Source: Dactylorhiza incarnata (lineage: Eukaryota > Streptophyta > Magnoliopsida > Asparagales > Orchidaceae). Taken from it: a stretch of DNA of 64,000 nucleotides. The notes under the pieces are model-generated. The model was not told where the DNA came from, made no database searches, and saw nothing but the letters and a program-made list of their open reading frames with translations. Positions 33,896 to 44,581 of the stretch are shown here, in pieces. The translations under genes were made by a program, and so were the position numbers. The stretch's first letter is position 1. Each line of letters begins with the position of its first letter. The stretch lies in NCBI GenBank assembly GCA_033032865.1, contig JAWHQI010000304.1:2145001-2209000 (forward strand). The letters are read 5' to 3'.

Positions 33896-35031
33896 GAAAC
33901 AACAACAACAACAACACTCAAGCATTTATCCCACCATTGTGGGGTCGACTATATAGATCCTTTGTCTCCATTGCGCCCTATCTTTAATCATAGCCTCACC
34001 AATGCCTAAGTACATCATATCATTCCTTATAGTTTCATTCCAAGTCTTTTTTGGTCTACCCCTCCCCCGTTTAACATGTCCAGTGACTAAACTCTCACAA
34101 CATCTAACAGGTGCCTCTAATGTTCTCCTATGTACACATCTGAACCATCTTAAACGAGCTTCTCGCATCTTCTCTACAATTGGCGTCACTCCTATCTTAT
34201 CCCTGATACATTCATTCCTAATTTTATCCAGTCTTGCGTGACCACACATCCACCTAAGCATTATCATCTCCCCAACTCCCATTTTTGCTCATGTACACCA
34301 TTCACTACCCAACACTCAGAACCGTAGGATTGCTGGCCTAATTGCAGTACGGTAAAACTTGCCTTTAAGTTTCAATGGTACTTTACTATCACATAAGATC
34401 CCATATGTGCATCTCCACTCCAACCAACCTAATTGGATTCTATGTATCTCATCTTTATCTGCACCTCCATCTTTTTGAATTATTGATCCCAGATATTTAA
34501 AGCACTCACAACAAGAAATATCTTGGTCACCTAATTTAATGACGGAGTCATCCGACCTTCTCGCACTACCAAATTTAAGCTTTATATACTCCGTCTTTGT
34601 CCTGCTCAACCTAAAACCCTTCTTTTCTAAAGTGACTCGCCAAGATTCAAGTTTCACGTTTACACCCTCACGCGTCTCATGGACCGAAACAATATCATGT
34701 GCAAATAATAAATACATTTACACCTTTTTTTTCTAAGACTCTCCACAAGACCTCTCTTGGAACCCTATCATAAGCTTTCTCCAGATCGATAAACAATATA
34801 TGCAAATCTTTTTGTCTTTCCCGATAGTTGTCAATGAGTCTTCTCAAGAGATGTGTAGCTTTCATGGTTGACCTCCCTGACATGAATCCAAATTGATTCT
34901 CTGAGATGCTAGTCTCTCGTCTAACTATTTTCTCTATTACTCGTTCTCATAGTTTCATAGTATGACTCATTAATTTAATTCCCCTATAATTGACACAATT
35001 TTGTATATCTCCTTTGTTCTTATAAAAATGT
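33896..35031 (-). mobile_element. LINE (RTE-like) 3' part, pseudogene
   Basis: Minus-strand fragments encode RT motifs ([50 protein letters not shown]; the catalytic FADD reads FAHD) and the usual C-terminal segment (VKRGRGRPKKTWNETI). The 3' end is a (TTG)n tail at 33896-33916, typical of RTE-like LINEs. The element is cut by I at 35032, and its upstream part resumes beyond 40384. Confidence 0.82.
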
Positions 35032-35627
35032 TGTGAAATATTTAACTCGGTCGGAAGAACACGTCAACCAACAAAGGAATAAGGACACCAGGGATGAACA
35101 CACTTTTCACAATTAATAAAATGCTTGGCAGCTAGTTACAAATGAACATGGCTGAAAACAAGTTGCAACCATCTTGATTCATGACAGTCAATAGTAGAAA
35201 AGAACTGGTCACGGACAGTGTCCGCTACTCCTCTGGAGCACACAACACAGGTGATACTCGCTACTCGCTACCGTCGGCGTTAACTCCTAACGCCCAGCGT
35301 TATCTCTCAAGTTGCTACTCGCAAGCTCACTGCTCGCACTCTCAGCTCGCTAGTCGCTACTAGTCGAAGCTCACTACTCACCACACTTAATGCCCGCGTT
35401 AGCTCCTAACACCTCGCGTTATCTCGCAATCAAGAAACTCTCCCTAGGTCGCTTGCCTAACTGACTCCGGGTTCGCTGCTCGCTAGGTGATGATGCTCGC
35501 CACTCTGAATGCAGCTCTTAGAGGGGTGCCCCTCCTATTTATAGGAAGAAGTGAAGTCTTCTAGAAGCCGAGCTAACGCAGGCGTTAGCTCTAACGCAGG
35601 GCGTTAGCTCACTTCAAAACTCTAACA
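35032..35627 (-). repeat. 3' LTR of I
   Basis: 596 bp. The TATA box CTATAAATAG (minus) is at 35534-35543. Perfect inverted pairs of GCTAACGC/GCGTTAGC lie upstream of it (35571-35610), with more copies downstream near 35275-35305 and 35385-35430. Confidence 0.95.
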
Positions 35628-35644
35628 CTCCCCCTTGAAGTGAG

Positions 35645-38600
35645 CTCTGGGAACAACTCCAAGCAACGAACGAAGCCTCCAGAATGGCCTGCAGATATGG
35701 GCTTTGTGAATATATCTGCAAGGTTGTCTTCACTCCGCACATGCTCCACTGTGATCAAGCCACCCAACACCTTCTCTCTGATGAAGTGATGCTCGATCTC
35801 TATGTGTTTGGTCCTTGCATGACACACTGGATTGGTTACCAGTTTCAAGGCACTCTCATTGTCCCCGCGAAGCACAGTAGGTCCGCTGACCTCTTTGTCC
35901 ATATCATCCACTAGTCTCCTTAGCCAGACACACTCCTGAGCTGCTAAGGACGACGCCTTGTACTCGGCCTCCGTGGTGGAAAGGGAAATAGAGTCCTGAT
36001 TCTTGTTACACCACGAGATAGCAGCAGCTCCACACAAAAACACGTAAACTGATGTCGACTTGTGATCATCAGTGTCACCTCCGTAGTCTGCATCTGTGTA
36101 CCCATGCAGCTTGAAGTCAGACTTCTCTCCATAGGCAACCCATCTCAAGGGTTCCCTTCACATACTTTAGTATTCCTTTAGCTGCCTCTAGATGAGGCTT
36201 CCATGGCTCCTGCATGTACCGACTAACTCGGTCGACAGCAAAGGCGATGCCCGGCCTCATGATAGTCAGGTAGATAAGACTCTCTATCAGTGCCCGAAAG
36301 ATCTTCGAATCAGGAAGAATCCTCCATTCTTCCTTCTGAAGCTTCAACCCAGCCTCCAGAGGAACGGAACTGCTCTTCCCCTCCTTCATGCCGAATCTCT
36401 CGACGATCCTCTCGGCATAAGCCCTCTGGGAAACGTACAGCCCACCTCTTCTCTTCTCAATTTGAAGGCCAAGGAAATGGTGCGGTTCACCAAGATCTTT
36501 CATCTCGAAACGTATGGAGAGTTGCTGTCTCAGCGTCGCGACCTCCTCAGGGTTGTTCTCTGTCACGATCATGTCGTCGACGTACAATAACACCAACACG
36601 TGAAGACCTCCACTCTTCTTCACGAACATGCTAGAGTCTGAGTCTGAGGCATCATAACTGCAAAACTGCAGGTACTCCACAATTTTTCTATACCAGGCTC
36701 TCGGAGCCTGTTTCAACCCATAGAGGGCCTTCTTCTGCTTGCAGACGTGATGTGGAAGTGACTTGGACACGTGTCTAGTTGGTTGCACCATGAATATGTA
36801 CTTGTCAATTTCTCAGTACAGGAACGCGTTCTTCACATCAAGCTGCCACAACTTCCAACCTCGGCACGCCGCCAGAGTGATGACCGCCCTCACCGACGTT
36901 ATCTTCACGACAAGACTAAATGTCTCCTCGCAGTCCTCTCCGTAGGTTTGTGAGAAGCCCCGAGCGACAAGCCTCGCCTTGTATCGCTCTACTTCTCCAT
37001 CCGCTCTCTTCTTGACCTTGTACACCCATTTGTAGGTGACAGGTTTGATGCCCTCCACCATGGGAACCATGTCCCATGTTTCATTCTTCGCTAGGGCCTC
37101 CATCTCCTCAATCATGGCCGCGTCCCACTCCTTGATGCAAGCTGCATCCTCAAAGCAGGCATATTCTCTCTCATCGAGTGGTCCTGCGAAGAAGCAAGAA
37201 ACCAAACTCACGAAGTTCCCCTCCTTTTAGCGAGCAGGCAGGACGATGGTCCGCTTTGACCTCCTCAAGGCTTGGCCACTATCTACCACTCCGGTAGACA
37301 CCTCCGCTTGATCTCCTCTCCCAACTTCTCTTGAAGCAGCGTTCCCCCTGTTTCTAGAGCCTAAAGCTCCCCTGAGCCAGAAGGCGATGGGGCACTTGGA
37401 GATACCTCTAACTCCACAGTAGAGTCCTCAGTGACTCTCTCTTCTCCCATGCTAGAATCTCCACTCTCCGACAACACCACAGAAGAGACTCCCTGATACG
37501 AAATCAGTTCGTCAAACACTACATCGCGCGAGACGACGAACTTGTGGGTTTGCGGATCCATGCACTTCTACCCCTTTTTTTCGCTCATCGTAGCCGATGA
37601 AGACACACTTCCTTGCTTTCGGCTCCAACTTGGTTCTCTGAGCGTCCGGGATGTGCACGAAGCAGGTAGAACCAAAGACTTTCATGTGAACCACATTTGG
37701 CTTCTCTCCGAACATGAGTTGGTGTGGATACATCATCCTGTTGGGACTCGGTGGTAGCCGATTGATCACATGGGTAGCACACGTCATTCCCTCCGCCCAT
37801 AAGGCCTTGAGAATGCTCTTGGCATGTAGCCAACTCCTGGTAGTCTCCACCAGATGGCGGATCTTCTTCTCTGCCACCCCATTCTGCTGAGGGGTGTGAG
37901 CACAGGAGAGCTCCCGCCGAATGCCTAACCTTCTGCAGAACGAAGCAAACTCATTGGAGGTAAACTCCCCTTCATTGTCGCTTCTCAGCTTCTTCACTAT
38001 GAGGTTCAGCCTCCCTTCCACAAGTTCCTTCCACTCTTGGAACTTCTCGAATACTTCTGACTTTTCTCTCAGAAAGTATACCCACGTATAGCGGGTGTAG
38101 TCATCCACCAGAACCAGCGCGTACTTATTGTCTCCATAAGTAAGGGTGGCGCATGGCCCCATAACATCAACATGTACACACTTAAGAGGTGCCTTATACC
38201 TGGTCTCCGACTTGTCAAATGGAAGTCGATGTGACTTTCCATATTGGCAGCCATCGCACACATGGTCGTCGCCGTAGGAAGAGAGATGAGGCATACCACT
38301 CACTAGGCCCTTTGCCGCCATCATCTTTAGCTTGTCCATCCCCACATGACCCAGCCTCTCATGCCAGATCACTGCGTTGTCGTTTGTCTTCAGCTTATCC
38401 ACGTAGGCATTTGCAGAGAGAACAAACAAATCCTTCACCCTTCTTCCGGTGAGCGTGATGTCAGCATCGACAGACGATAGGTTCTTCAGGAACTTCACCT
38501 CCTTCGGTCCAAACAACACGTGGTATCCAGCATCCACTGCGTTAGCAACCGAGAAGAGGTTCTTCTTCATGCCCGGAACATGATACACACTCTTCAGTGT

Positions 38601-39750
38601 CACGGGCTTCTCTTCACTTCCAAGGGATACCTTCCTTTCTCGCTCCACTGGATGTACCGTATCATCCGCAGTGATGATAGCATCTGTTCCTTCATATGCT
38701 TCCAAGGAGTCAAACTTCGACATATCTCCAGTGAGATGATGCCCGCAACCAGAATTCACTATCCAGTCGTTCTCGAAGTTGATGGAGGCTAAGACATCGA
38801 CTGACGTTGTCGTCATCTCTGCCAGGAAACAGTTGTCTCCCCTCTCACCGCCCTGGTGACCTCCACTTCTTCCTCCAACTCTCTGATGGTCTCTACCTCT
38901 CTGGTGATCTCCCTCCTTGTTAGCAACATGACCAACCTTCAGATTGGACCGACAGTCCTTTGCCATGTGCCCGTACTTCTTATAGTCATAGCAAAGGGAT
39001 CTCCCCATTTCATCGCGCGCATGGAGGAACTTCCTCCCATCTCCCTGAGAGGACGTTGAAGGTCCATCTCTGGAGTTCTTCTTTCTCTTGTCCCAGGACC
39101 TCCTCTTTCTTGAGAACAAAGCCTCGCCATCTCCCCCTGAGATGGATACTCCCGTCATCTGCTTCGTCAAGTTCTCCTGTGATGACAGCAGGTTCTCTAG
39201 CTCCAATAAGGAGGGTTGAGTAGCCCTGCACAGAAGTAACGAAGGGGACATACTCCTTCCTCAAGCCTCGGAGTATTTGCCCCTTTAACTTCGCCTCTAA
39301 GATCGGCTCTTCAGGGTCTAAGGCCGAGATCTCCCCACACAGGTTCTTCACATTCAGGAAGAAGGTGGATATCGCCATCTCACCTTGAGTGGACCTTGCC
39401 AACTCATTCTCCAGGAATTGTAGTTGCGCTACATTTTTCTTGTTGAATAGCCCGTCGAGGGCTTTCCAGATCTCAGATGATGACTTGCAACCTATGATGT
39501 GGTCGAATAAGTCAGGTGAAATGGCTCTCTTCAGAGTGAACTCCGCTTTGGCGTTAGTCTTCCTCCATGCTCTCACAGCTGGACCATTTTCTCCGGCCGC
39601 TACTACTTCCTCTTGCTCCCCACCACCAACGACCTCCCAGAGGTCCTCTCCAAGAAGGTAGCTCTCCATACAAGACTTCCACTTCTTGTAGTTGGTCTGA
39701 GTAAGCAGCTCTATGCCAAGTCCCCTAGCATACCCTCCTCCGTCGTCCAT
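35645..39750 (-). pseudogene. Gag-pol of element I
   Basis: Order from 39750 leftwards: UBN2-type gag (MDDGGGYARGLGIELLT...), zinc knuckle near 38980, protease near 38750, GAG-pre-integrase, integrase (VHVDVMGP, RSDNEGEF, GVAEKKIR), RT ([23 protein letters not shown]) and RNase H (STTEAEYKASS, DNESALKLVTNP). It is broken by a frameshift near 39230, several in 37200-37560, a TGA after NAFLY near 36813, and another shift near 36130. The second zinc-knuckle Cys is Tyr (CYDYKKYGHMAKDC) and the protease Asp is Asn (VNSGC). Confidence 0.94.
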
Positions 39751-39792
39751 CTTGGTTGCTCAGTCCTTGTTCTCACTATCCCTCTGATACCA

Positions 39793-40384
39793 TGTGAAAT
39801 ATTTAAATCGGTCGGAAGAACACGTCAACCAACAAGGGAATAAGGACACCAGGGATGAACACACTTTTCACAATTAATAAAATGCTTGACAGCTAGTTAC
39901 AAATGAACAGGGCTGAAAATAAGTTGCATCCAACTTGATTCACGACAGCCAATAGTAGAAAAGAACTGGTCACAGACAGTGTCCGCTACTCCTCTGGAGC
40001 ACACCACACAGGTGATACTCGCTACCGCCGGCGTTAACTCCTAATGCCCAGCGTTGCTCTCAAGTCGCTACTCGCAAGCTCGCTGCTCGCACTCTCAGCT
40101 CGCTAGTCGCTACTAGTCGAAGCTCGCTACTCACCACACTTAACGCCCGCATTAGCTCCTAACGCCTCGCGTTATCTCGCGATTAAGAAACTCTCCCTAG
40201 GTCGCTTGCCGAACTGACTCCGGGTTCGCTGCTCGCTATGTGATGATGCTCGCCACTCTGAATGCAGCTCTTAGAGGGGGGAGTGCCCCTCCTATTTATA
40301 GGAAGAAGTGAAGTCTTCTAGAAGCCGAGCTAACGCCGACGTTAGCTCTAACGCTGGGCGTTAGCTCACTTCAAAACTCTAACA
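39793..40384 (-). repeat. 5' LTR of I
   Basis: 592 bp, a few per cent different from the 3' copy by eye. Confidence 0.95.
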
Positions 40385-40914
40385 AATGTACCAAAATGCT
40401 TTCTCTTCATTGGTCTGACATCATGTTTGTCTTCAGCATCTTATTGGAAAAACTTGTAAGCATATATTTCCTTCCCTCCCTAAGCATTTCCGTACTTCAA
40501 TGAGTATATTTCAATGGGTAGCATCTCAGAGAATCAATTTGGATTCATGTCAGGGAGGTCAACCATGTCTCATTAATTTAATTCCCCTATAATTTACGTA
40601 ATTTTGTATATCTCCTTTGTTCTTATACAAATGTACCAAAATGCTTTCTCTTCATTGGTCTGACATCCTCTTTGTCTTCAGTATCTTGTTGGAGAAACTT
40701 ATAAGTCATATAATTCCTTCCCTCCCTAAGCACTTCCGTACTTCAATGAGTATATTTCAATGGTTTCAATGGGTATACTTCAATGGGTATATCAATGTTT
40801 TCAGAAACTTAAAAAAAAAACTAAAACATTATTGAAAAGGTCCTCAGATGATTTCACACCGACTTCAATTTTTGTCTTAAAAAACCCCTAAAATTCTAGC
40901 AGTAAAGACATAAT
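40385..40914. repeat. Duplicated and partly inverted LINE-derived sequence
   Basis: About 135 bp from 40385 (AATGTACCAAAATGC...) is repeated at about 40628-40770. Between them a plus-oriented LINE piece ([16 protein letters not shown], about 40527-40567) abuts a minus-oriented one, the reverse of 34860-35010. This looks like an inversion within or after LINE insertion. Confidence 0.6.
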
Positions 40915-40991
40915 TTTCGTATATAAAGACATTTATCCGAAAGACTCGACATGAATCACATGTTCTTTACACTATAGTCGAATTTCTCATG

Positions 40992-41616
40992 TCATAATTT
41001 CAGTGCTTGCTTTAGTCCGTATAAAGACTTAAGTAATTTACATACTTCCGTTTCGTGACCATCTACAATGAAACCTTCAGGTTGACTCATGTAGATCTCT
41101 TCGGTCAGATCTCCGTTCAAGAACGCATTCTTAACGTCCAATTGATGAACAATAAAGTTCTCAATAGATGCAATAGCAAGGAGAACCCGAATGGTTGCTA
41201 AGTGACACACGGGTGAGTAGACATCAAAGTAATCTACTCCGCTGACTTGTGTGAAACCTTTAGCCACCAGGCATGCTTATACTTAGCTACGCTACCATCA
41301 GGATTCAATTTCTTTTTCAGAACCCACTTACACCCTACGGTTTTAGCCCCTTTTGGCTTTTCAACCAACGTCCATGTTACAAATAAGTAAAACAGGTATT
41401 GCAATATATTCAATTGACTATAAAATGGACCAATGGGTCTTACATATAGAAGAGAAGAGGAGGGAGGAAATCCCAATAGACAATGTGGGACTAAATATGC
41501 ACAATAATAAATACATAATTTAACAGTCCAGGTGTTATTCTGAAGAAGAGAATTCATCTCTTCATCTATAGCTTCTTTCCAGAGTAGTGAATTTCTGGAT
41601 CTCATCGCTTCCTTAT
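40992..41616 (-). pseudogene. Copia reverse-transcriptase fragment
   Basis: Minus strand: WKEAIDEEMNSLLQNNTWT, then (after the 151-bp insert) [58 protein letters not shown]. No LTR remains. Truncated at both ends; the right end meets a LINE fragment at 41617. Confidence 0.85.
41375..41525. mobile_element. 151-bp solo mini-LTR (TRIM/SMART-like)
   Basis: Starts TGTTACAAAT and ends ATTTAACA, inserted between NNTWT and the next codons of the Copia RT fragment. It is flanked by the 5-bp TSD gtcca (41370-41374 and 41526-41530). No coding sequence. TG..CA ends plus a 5-bp TSD indicate LTR-type integration. Confidence 0.7.
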
Positions 41617-41905
41617 AGAAACAACAACAACAACACTCAAGCATTTATCCCACCATTGTGGGGGTCGGCTATATGGATCATTTGTCTCCACTGTGCCCTA
41701 TCTTTAATCATAGCCTCACTAATGCCTAAGTACATCATATCTTTCCTTATAGTTTCATTCCAAGTCTTTTTTGGTCTACCACTCCCTCGTTTAACATGTC
41801 CAGTGACTAAACTCTCACAACGCCTAATATGTGCCTTTAATGGACTCCTATGTAGACGTCTGAACCATCTTAAACGAGCTTCTCGCATCTTCTCTACAAT
41901 TGGTG
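41617..41905 (-). mobile_element. 5'-truncated LINE copy
   Basis: Matches the 3' end of the LINE at 33896-34200, including the (TTG)n tail (minus) and the VKRGSGRPKKTWNETI segment. Inserted at the end of the Copia fragment. Confidence 0.8.
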
Positions 41906-41906
41906 C

Positions 41907-42021
41907 ATCAATGTTTTGAGAAACTTACAAAAAAAATTAAAACATTATTGAAAAGGTCCTCAGATGATTTCACACCGACTTCAATTTTTGTCTTAAAAAC
42001 CCCCTAAAATTCTAGCAGTAA
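41907..42021 (+). repeat. Direct repeat of 40791-40914
   Basis: About 115 bp (ATCAATGTTTT(C/G)AGAAACTT... to AGCAGTAA) is present on both sides of the Copia/LINE patch at 40915-41906, in the same orientation, with few differences. It suggests a local duplication or gap repair around the insertion. Confidence 0.75.
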
Positions 42022-42384
42022 CATTTACCGTAGTGATTTACTAAAAACGAATAGTACTACAAATAAATATTCTCAGAATCGTTCAACCCCACTAATATTA
42101 ATACCTACTGCCCTTCACACTAATACAGCTCAGACACCAATTCCTATATATTTCTCTCTTTCTAATTTTATATATATATTTACGACACGTTTTCTCATCT
42201 TATTAATTTTCCCCCATTGTCAAAATCTCTGCACACAAAACTGGCAGGTAGCTAGCCAGAGAAATGGCGCAGGTTCATGGAAGCGCCAAATGGATTCGAA
42301 AAACTATCAACACAGCTGGCGGCTTCCATTAGTAGTTTGAAGCTGTCTGCGCCATGACCATTGACTGCTTAAGAATTGCCAACT

Positions 42385-42400
42385 TCTTTATATAAATCGC
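42385..42400 (+). promoter_or_regulatory. TATA box of the extensin gene
   Basis: TTTATATAAATC centred at about 42391, some 127 bp upstream of the preferred start codon. The promoter region 42022-42384 contains no other recognisable element. Confidence 0.65.
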
Positions 42401-42517
42401 TGCCTGTTGGCTTCATCACAATACATCAGAGCTTAATTGCTCAGTCTATCATCACCATCTTCATCATTTCATAGTAGAGGTTGCTTAGCGCCGGCGAGGA
42501 AACTGCCGGCCGCCAAG

Positions 42518-44581
42518 ATGTCCGGTCGAGTCAAGATGCGGTGGATGGCGCCGCACCTTATTCTTATTTTGGGAGTTCTCCTGATGGCGTTGGCGGTTGA
42601 TGCCGATGAGAAACCATACGAGTATTCTTCTCCACCGCCGCCTCACTACGTCCATGGATATCCTCCTGCTCATTTGCCGTGGGCTCCCAATTCATACCAG
42701 TATGACTCCCCGCCGCCCGGGCACTCGCCGCCGCATCCTTATCATCACAATCATCACAAGTCTCCGCCGCCTCCATCTCCATCACCTCCTCCACCGTACA
42801 CGTATACATCTCCACCCCCTCCCTCTCCATCGCCTCCGCCCCCTTATGTTTATAAGTCGCCTCCTCCTCCTTCTCCGTCGCCCCCACCTCCCTATATCTA
42901 TAAATCACCCCCTCCGCCTTCGCCTTCACCGCCTCCCCCTTATCTCTACAACTCACCACCGCCACCCTCACCTTCACCACCTCCTCCATATGTATACAAC
43001 TCCCCTCCACCTCCTTCTCCGTCACCTCCACCGCCTTATGTTTACAAATCTCCGCCCCCTCCTTCTCCGTCACCTCCACCGCCTTATGTTTACAACTCTC
43101 CGCCCCCTCCTTCTCCATCGCCACCTCCGCCTTATATCTATAATTCACCACCACCACCATCCCCTTCACCACCGCCACCTTATATCTACAAATCACCACC
43201 TCCACCATCACCGCCTCCTCCTTATATTTACCAGTCCCCTCCACCTCCTTCTCCATCGCCACCGCCTCCATATATATATAACTCCCCACCTCCTCCTTCG
43301 CCCTCACCACCGCCTCCTTATGTTTATAAGTCTCCTCCTCCTCCATCCCCTTCACCTCCGCCTCCCTATATTTATAATTCACCCCCTCCACCCTCACCAT
43401 CTCCTCCACCTCCTTACATCTACAAATCTCCGCCACCGCCTTCTCCATCGCCACCTCCTCCTTACATATATAATTCTCCCCCTCCTCCGTCTCCATCACC
43501 CCCTCCTCCATATGCTTACAAGTCGCCTCCTCCTCCTTCACCATCTCCTCCTCCGCCCTACATTTACAAGTCACCTCCTCCACCATCCCCATCCCCTCCT
43601 CCTCCCTATATTTACAAGTCCCCTCCTCCACCCTCCCCATCCCCTCCTCCTCCCTACATTTACAAGTCCCCTCCTCCTCCCTACATTTACAAGTCCCCTC
43701 CTCCTCCTTCACCATCTCCTCCTCCTCCCTACATTTATAATTCACCTCCTCCACCCTCCCCATCCCCTCCACCTCCTTATGTTTACAAATCTCCCCCTCC
43801 TCCATCTCCCTCACCTCCACCTCCATATGTTTACAATTCACCACCACCACCTTCACCTTCACCCCCACCTCCTTATATTTACAACTCACCCCCTCCCCCA
43901 TCACCATCCCCTCCTCCTCCATATATCTACAAATCTCCACCACCCCCATCACCATCTCCTCCACCTCCTTACATCTACAAGTCACCCCCGCCTCCTTCCC
44001 CCTCACCTCCACCCCCTTATGTCTACAAATCTCCTCCTCCTCCATCTCCCTCACCTCCACCTCCATATGTTTACAATTCACCACCCCCACCTTCACCTTC
44101 ACCCCCACCTCCTTATATTTACAACTCACCTCCTCCCCCATCGCCATCCCCTCCGCCTCCATATATCTACAAATCTCCACCACCCCCATCACCGTCTCCT
44201 CCACCTCCTTACATTTACAAGTCACCTCCGCCTCCTTCCCCCTCACCTCCACCCCCTTATGTCTACAAATCTCCACCTCCTCCTTCTCCTTCACCTCCCC
44301 CTCCATACATTTATAACTCACCCCCACCACCTTCACCCTCACCCCCACCACCATATACCTACAAGTCTCATCCCCCTCCATCACCATCGCCTCCCCCTCC
44401 ATATGTTTACAATTCACCTCCTCCCCCATCTATTTCCCCCCCTCCCCCGTACTACTATGAATCACCACCTCCTCCACTCCTCTCATCGCCACCACCATAC
44501 ACCTACAAATCTCCACCACCCCCATCTCCTTCACCCCCAGTGTACTACTATAACTCTCCGCCACCTCCAGCTCCTTACTAG
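42518..44581 (+). CDS. Extensin (hydroxyproline-rich cell-wall glycoprotein)
   Basis: 687 residues from ATG 42518 (MSGRVKMRWMAPHL). This start gives a classic signal peptide (basic n-region, LILILGVLLMALA core, cleavage near AVDA-DEK). An in-frame ATG at 42437 would add 27 residues and bury it. After a His/Pro-rich N-terminal part (about residues 30-80) come about 36 tandem 16-residue units SPPPPSPSPPPPYxY(K/N), a few shortened. SPPPP is the known site of Pro hydroxylation and arabinosylation, Ser is galactosylated, and YxY motifs form isodityrosine cross-links (family knowledge). The protein should be secreted and insolubilised in the wall. Ends SPPPPAPY. Single exon, with no frame damage, and no transposon within the gene. 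Conserved residues point to a working host gene. Confidence 0.95.
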   Translation: MSGRVKMRWMAPHLILILGVLLMALAVDADEKPYEYSSPPPPHYVHGYPPAHLPWAPNSYQYDSPPPGHSPPHPYHHNHHKSPPPPSPSPPPPYTYTSPPPPSPSPPPPYVYKSPPPPSPSPPPPYIYKSPPPPSPSPPPPYLYNSPPPPSPSPPPPYVYNSPPPPSPSPPPPYVYKSPPPPSPSPPPPYVYNSPPPPSPSPPPPYIYNSPPPPSPSPPPPYIYKSPPPPSPPPPYIYQSPPPPSPSPPPPYIYNSPPPPSPSPPPPYVYKSPPPPSPSPPPPYIYNSPPPPSPSPPPPYIYKSPPPPSPSPPPPYIYNSPPPPSPSPPPPYAYKSPPPPSPSPPPPYIYKSPPPPSPSPPPPYIYKSPPPPSPSPPPPYIYKSPPPPYIYKSPPPPSPSPPPPYIYNSPPPPSPSPPPPYVYKSPPPPSPSPPPPYVYNSPPPPSPSPPPPYIYNSPPPPSPSPPPPYIYKSPPPPSPSPPPPYIYKSPPPPSPSPPPPYVYKSPPPPSPSPPPPYVYNSPPPPSPSPPPPYIYNSPPPPSPSPPPPYIYKSPPPPSPSPPPPYIYKSPPPPSPSPPPPYVYKSPPPPSPSPPPPYIYNSPPPPSPSPPPPYTYKSHPPPSPSPPPPYVYNSPPPPSISPPPPYYYESPPPPLLSSPPPYTYKSPPPPSPSPPVYYYNSPPPPAPY

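Larger units (their letters stand above)
35032..40384 (-). mobile_element. Copia LTR retrotransposon I, complete but inactive
   Basis: LTRs at 35032-35627 and 39793-40384 start TGTGAAATATTT and end CTCTAACA, with TSD aatgt (35027-35031 and 40385-40389). PBS on minus TGGTATCAGAGG directly at 39792. Polypurine tract CTTCAAGGGGGAG at 35628-35640. The insertion lies in LINE-derived sequence, and an uninterrupted copy of the target survives at about 40605-40660. LTR motif: CTAACGC/GCGTTAG. Confidence 0.95.
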
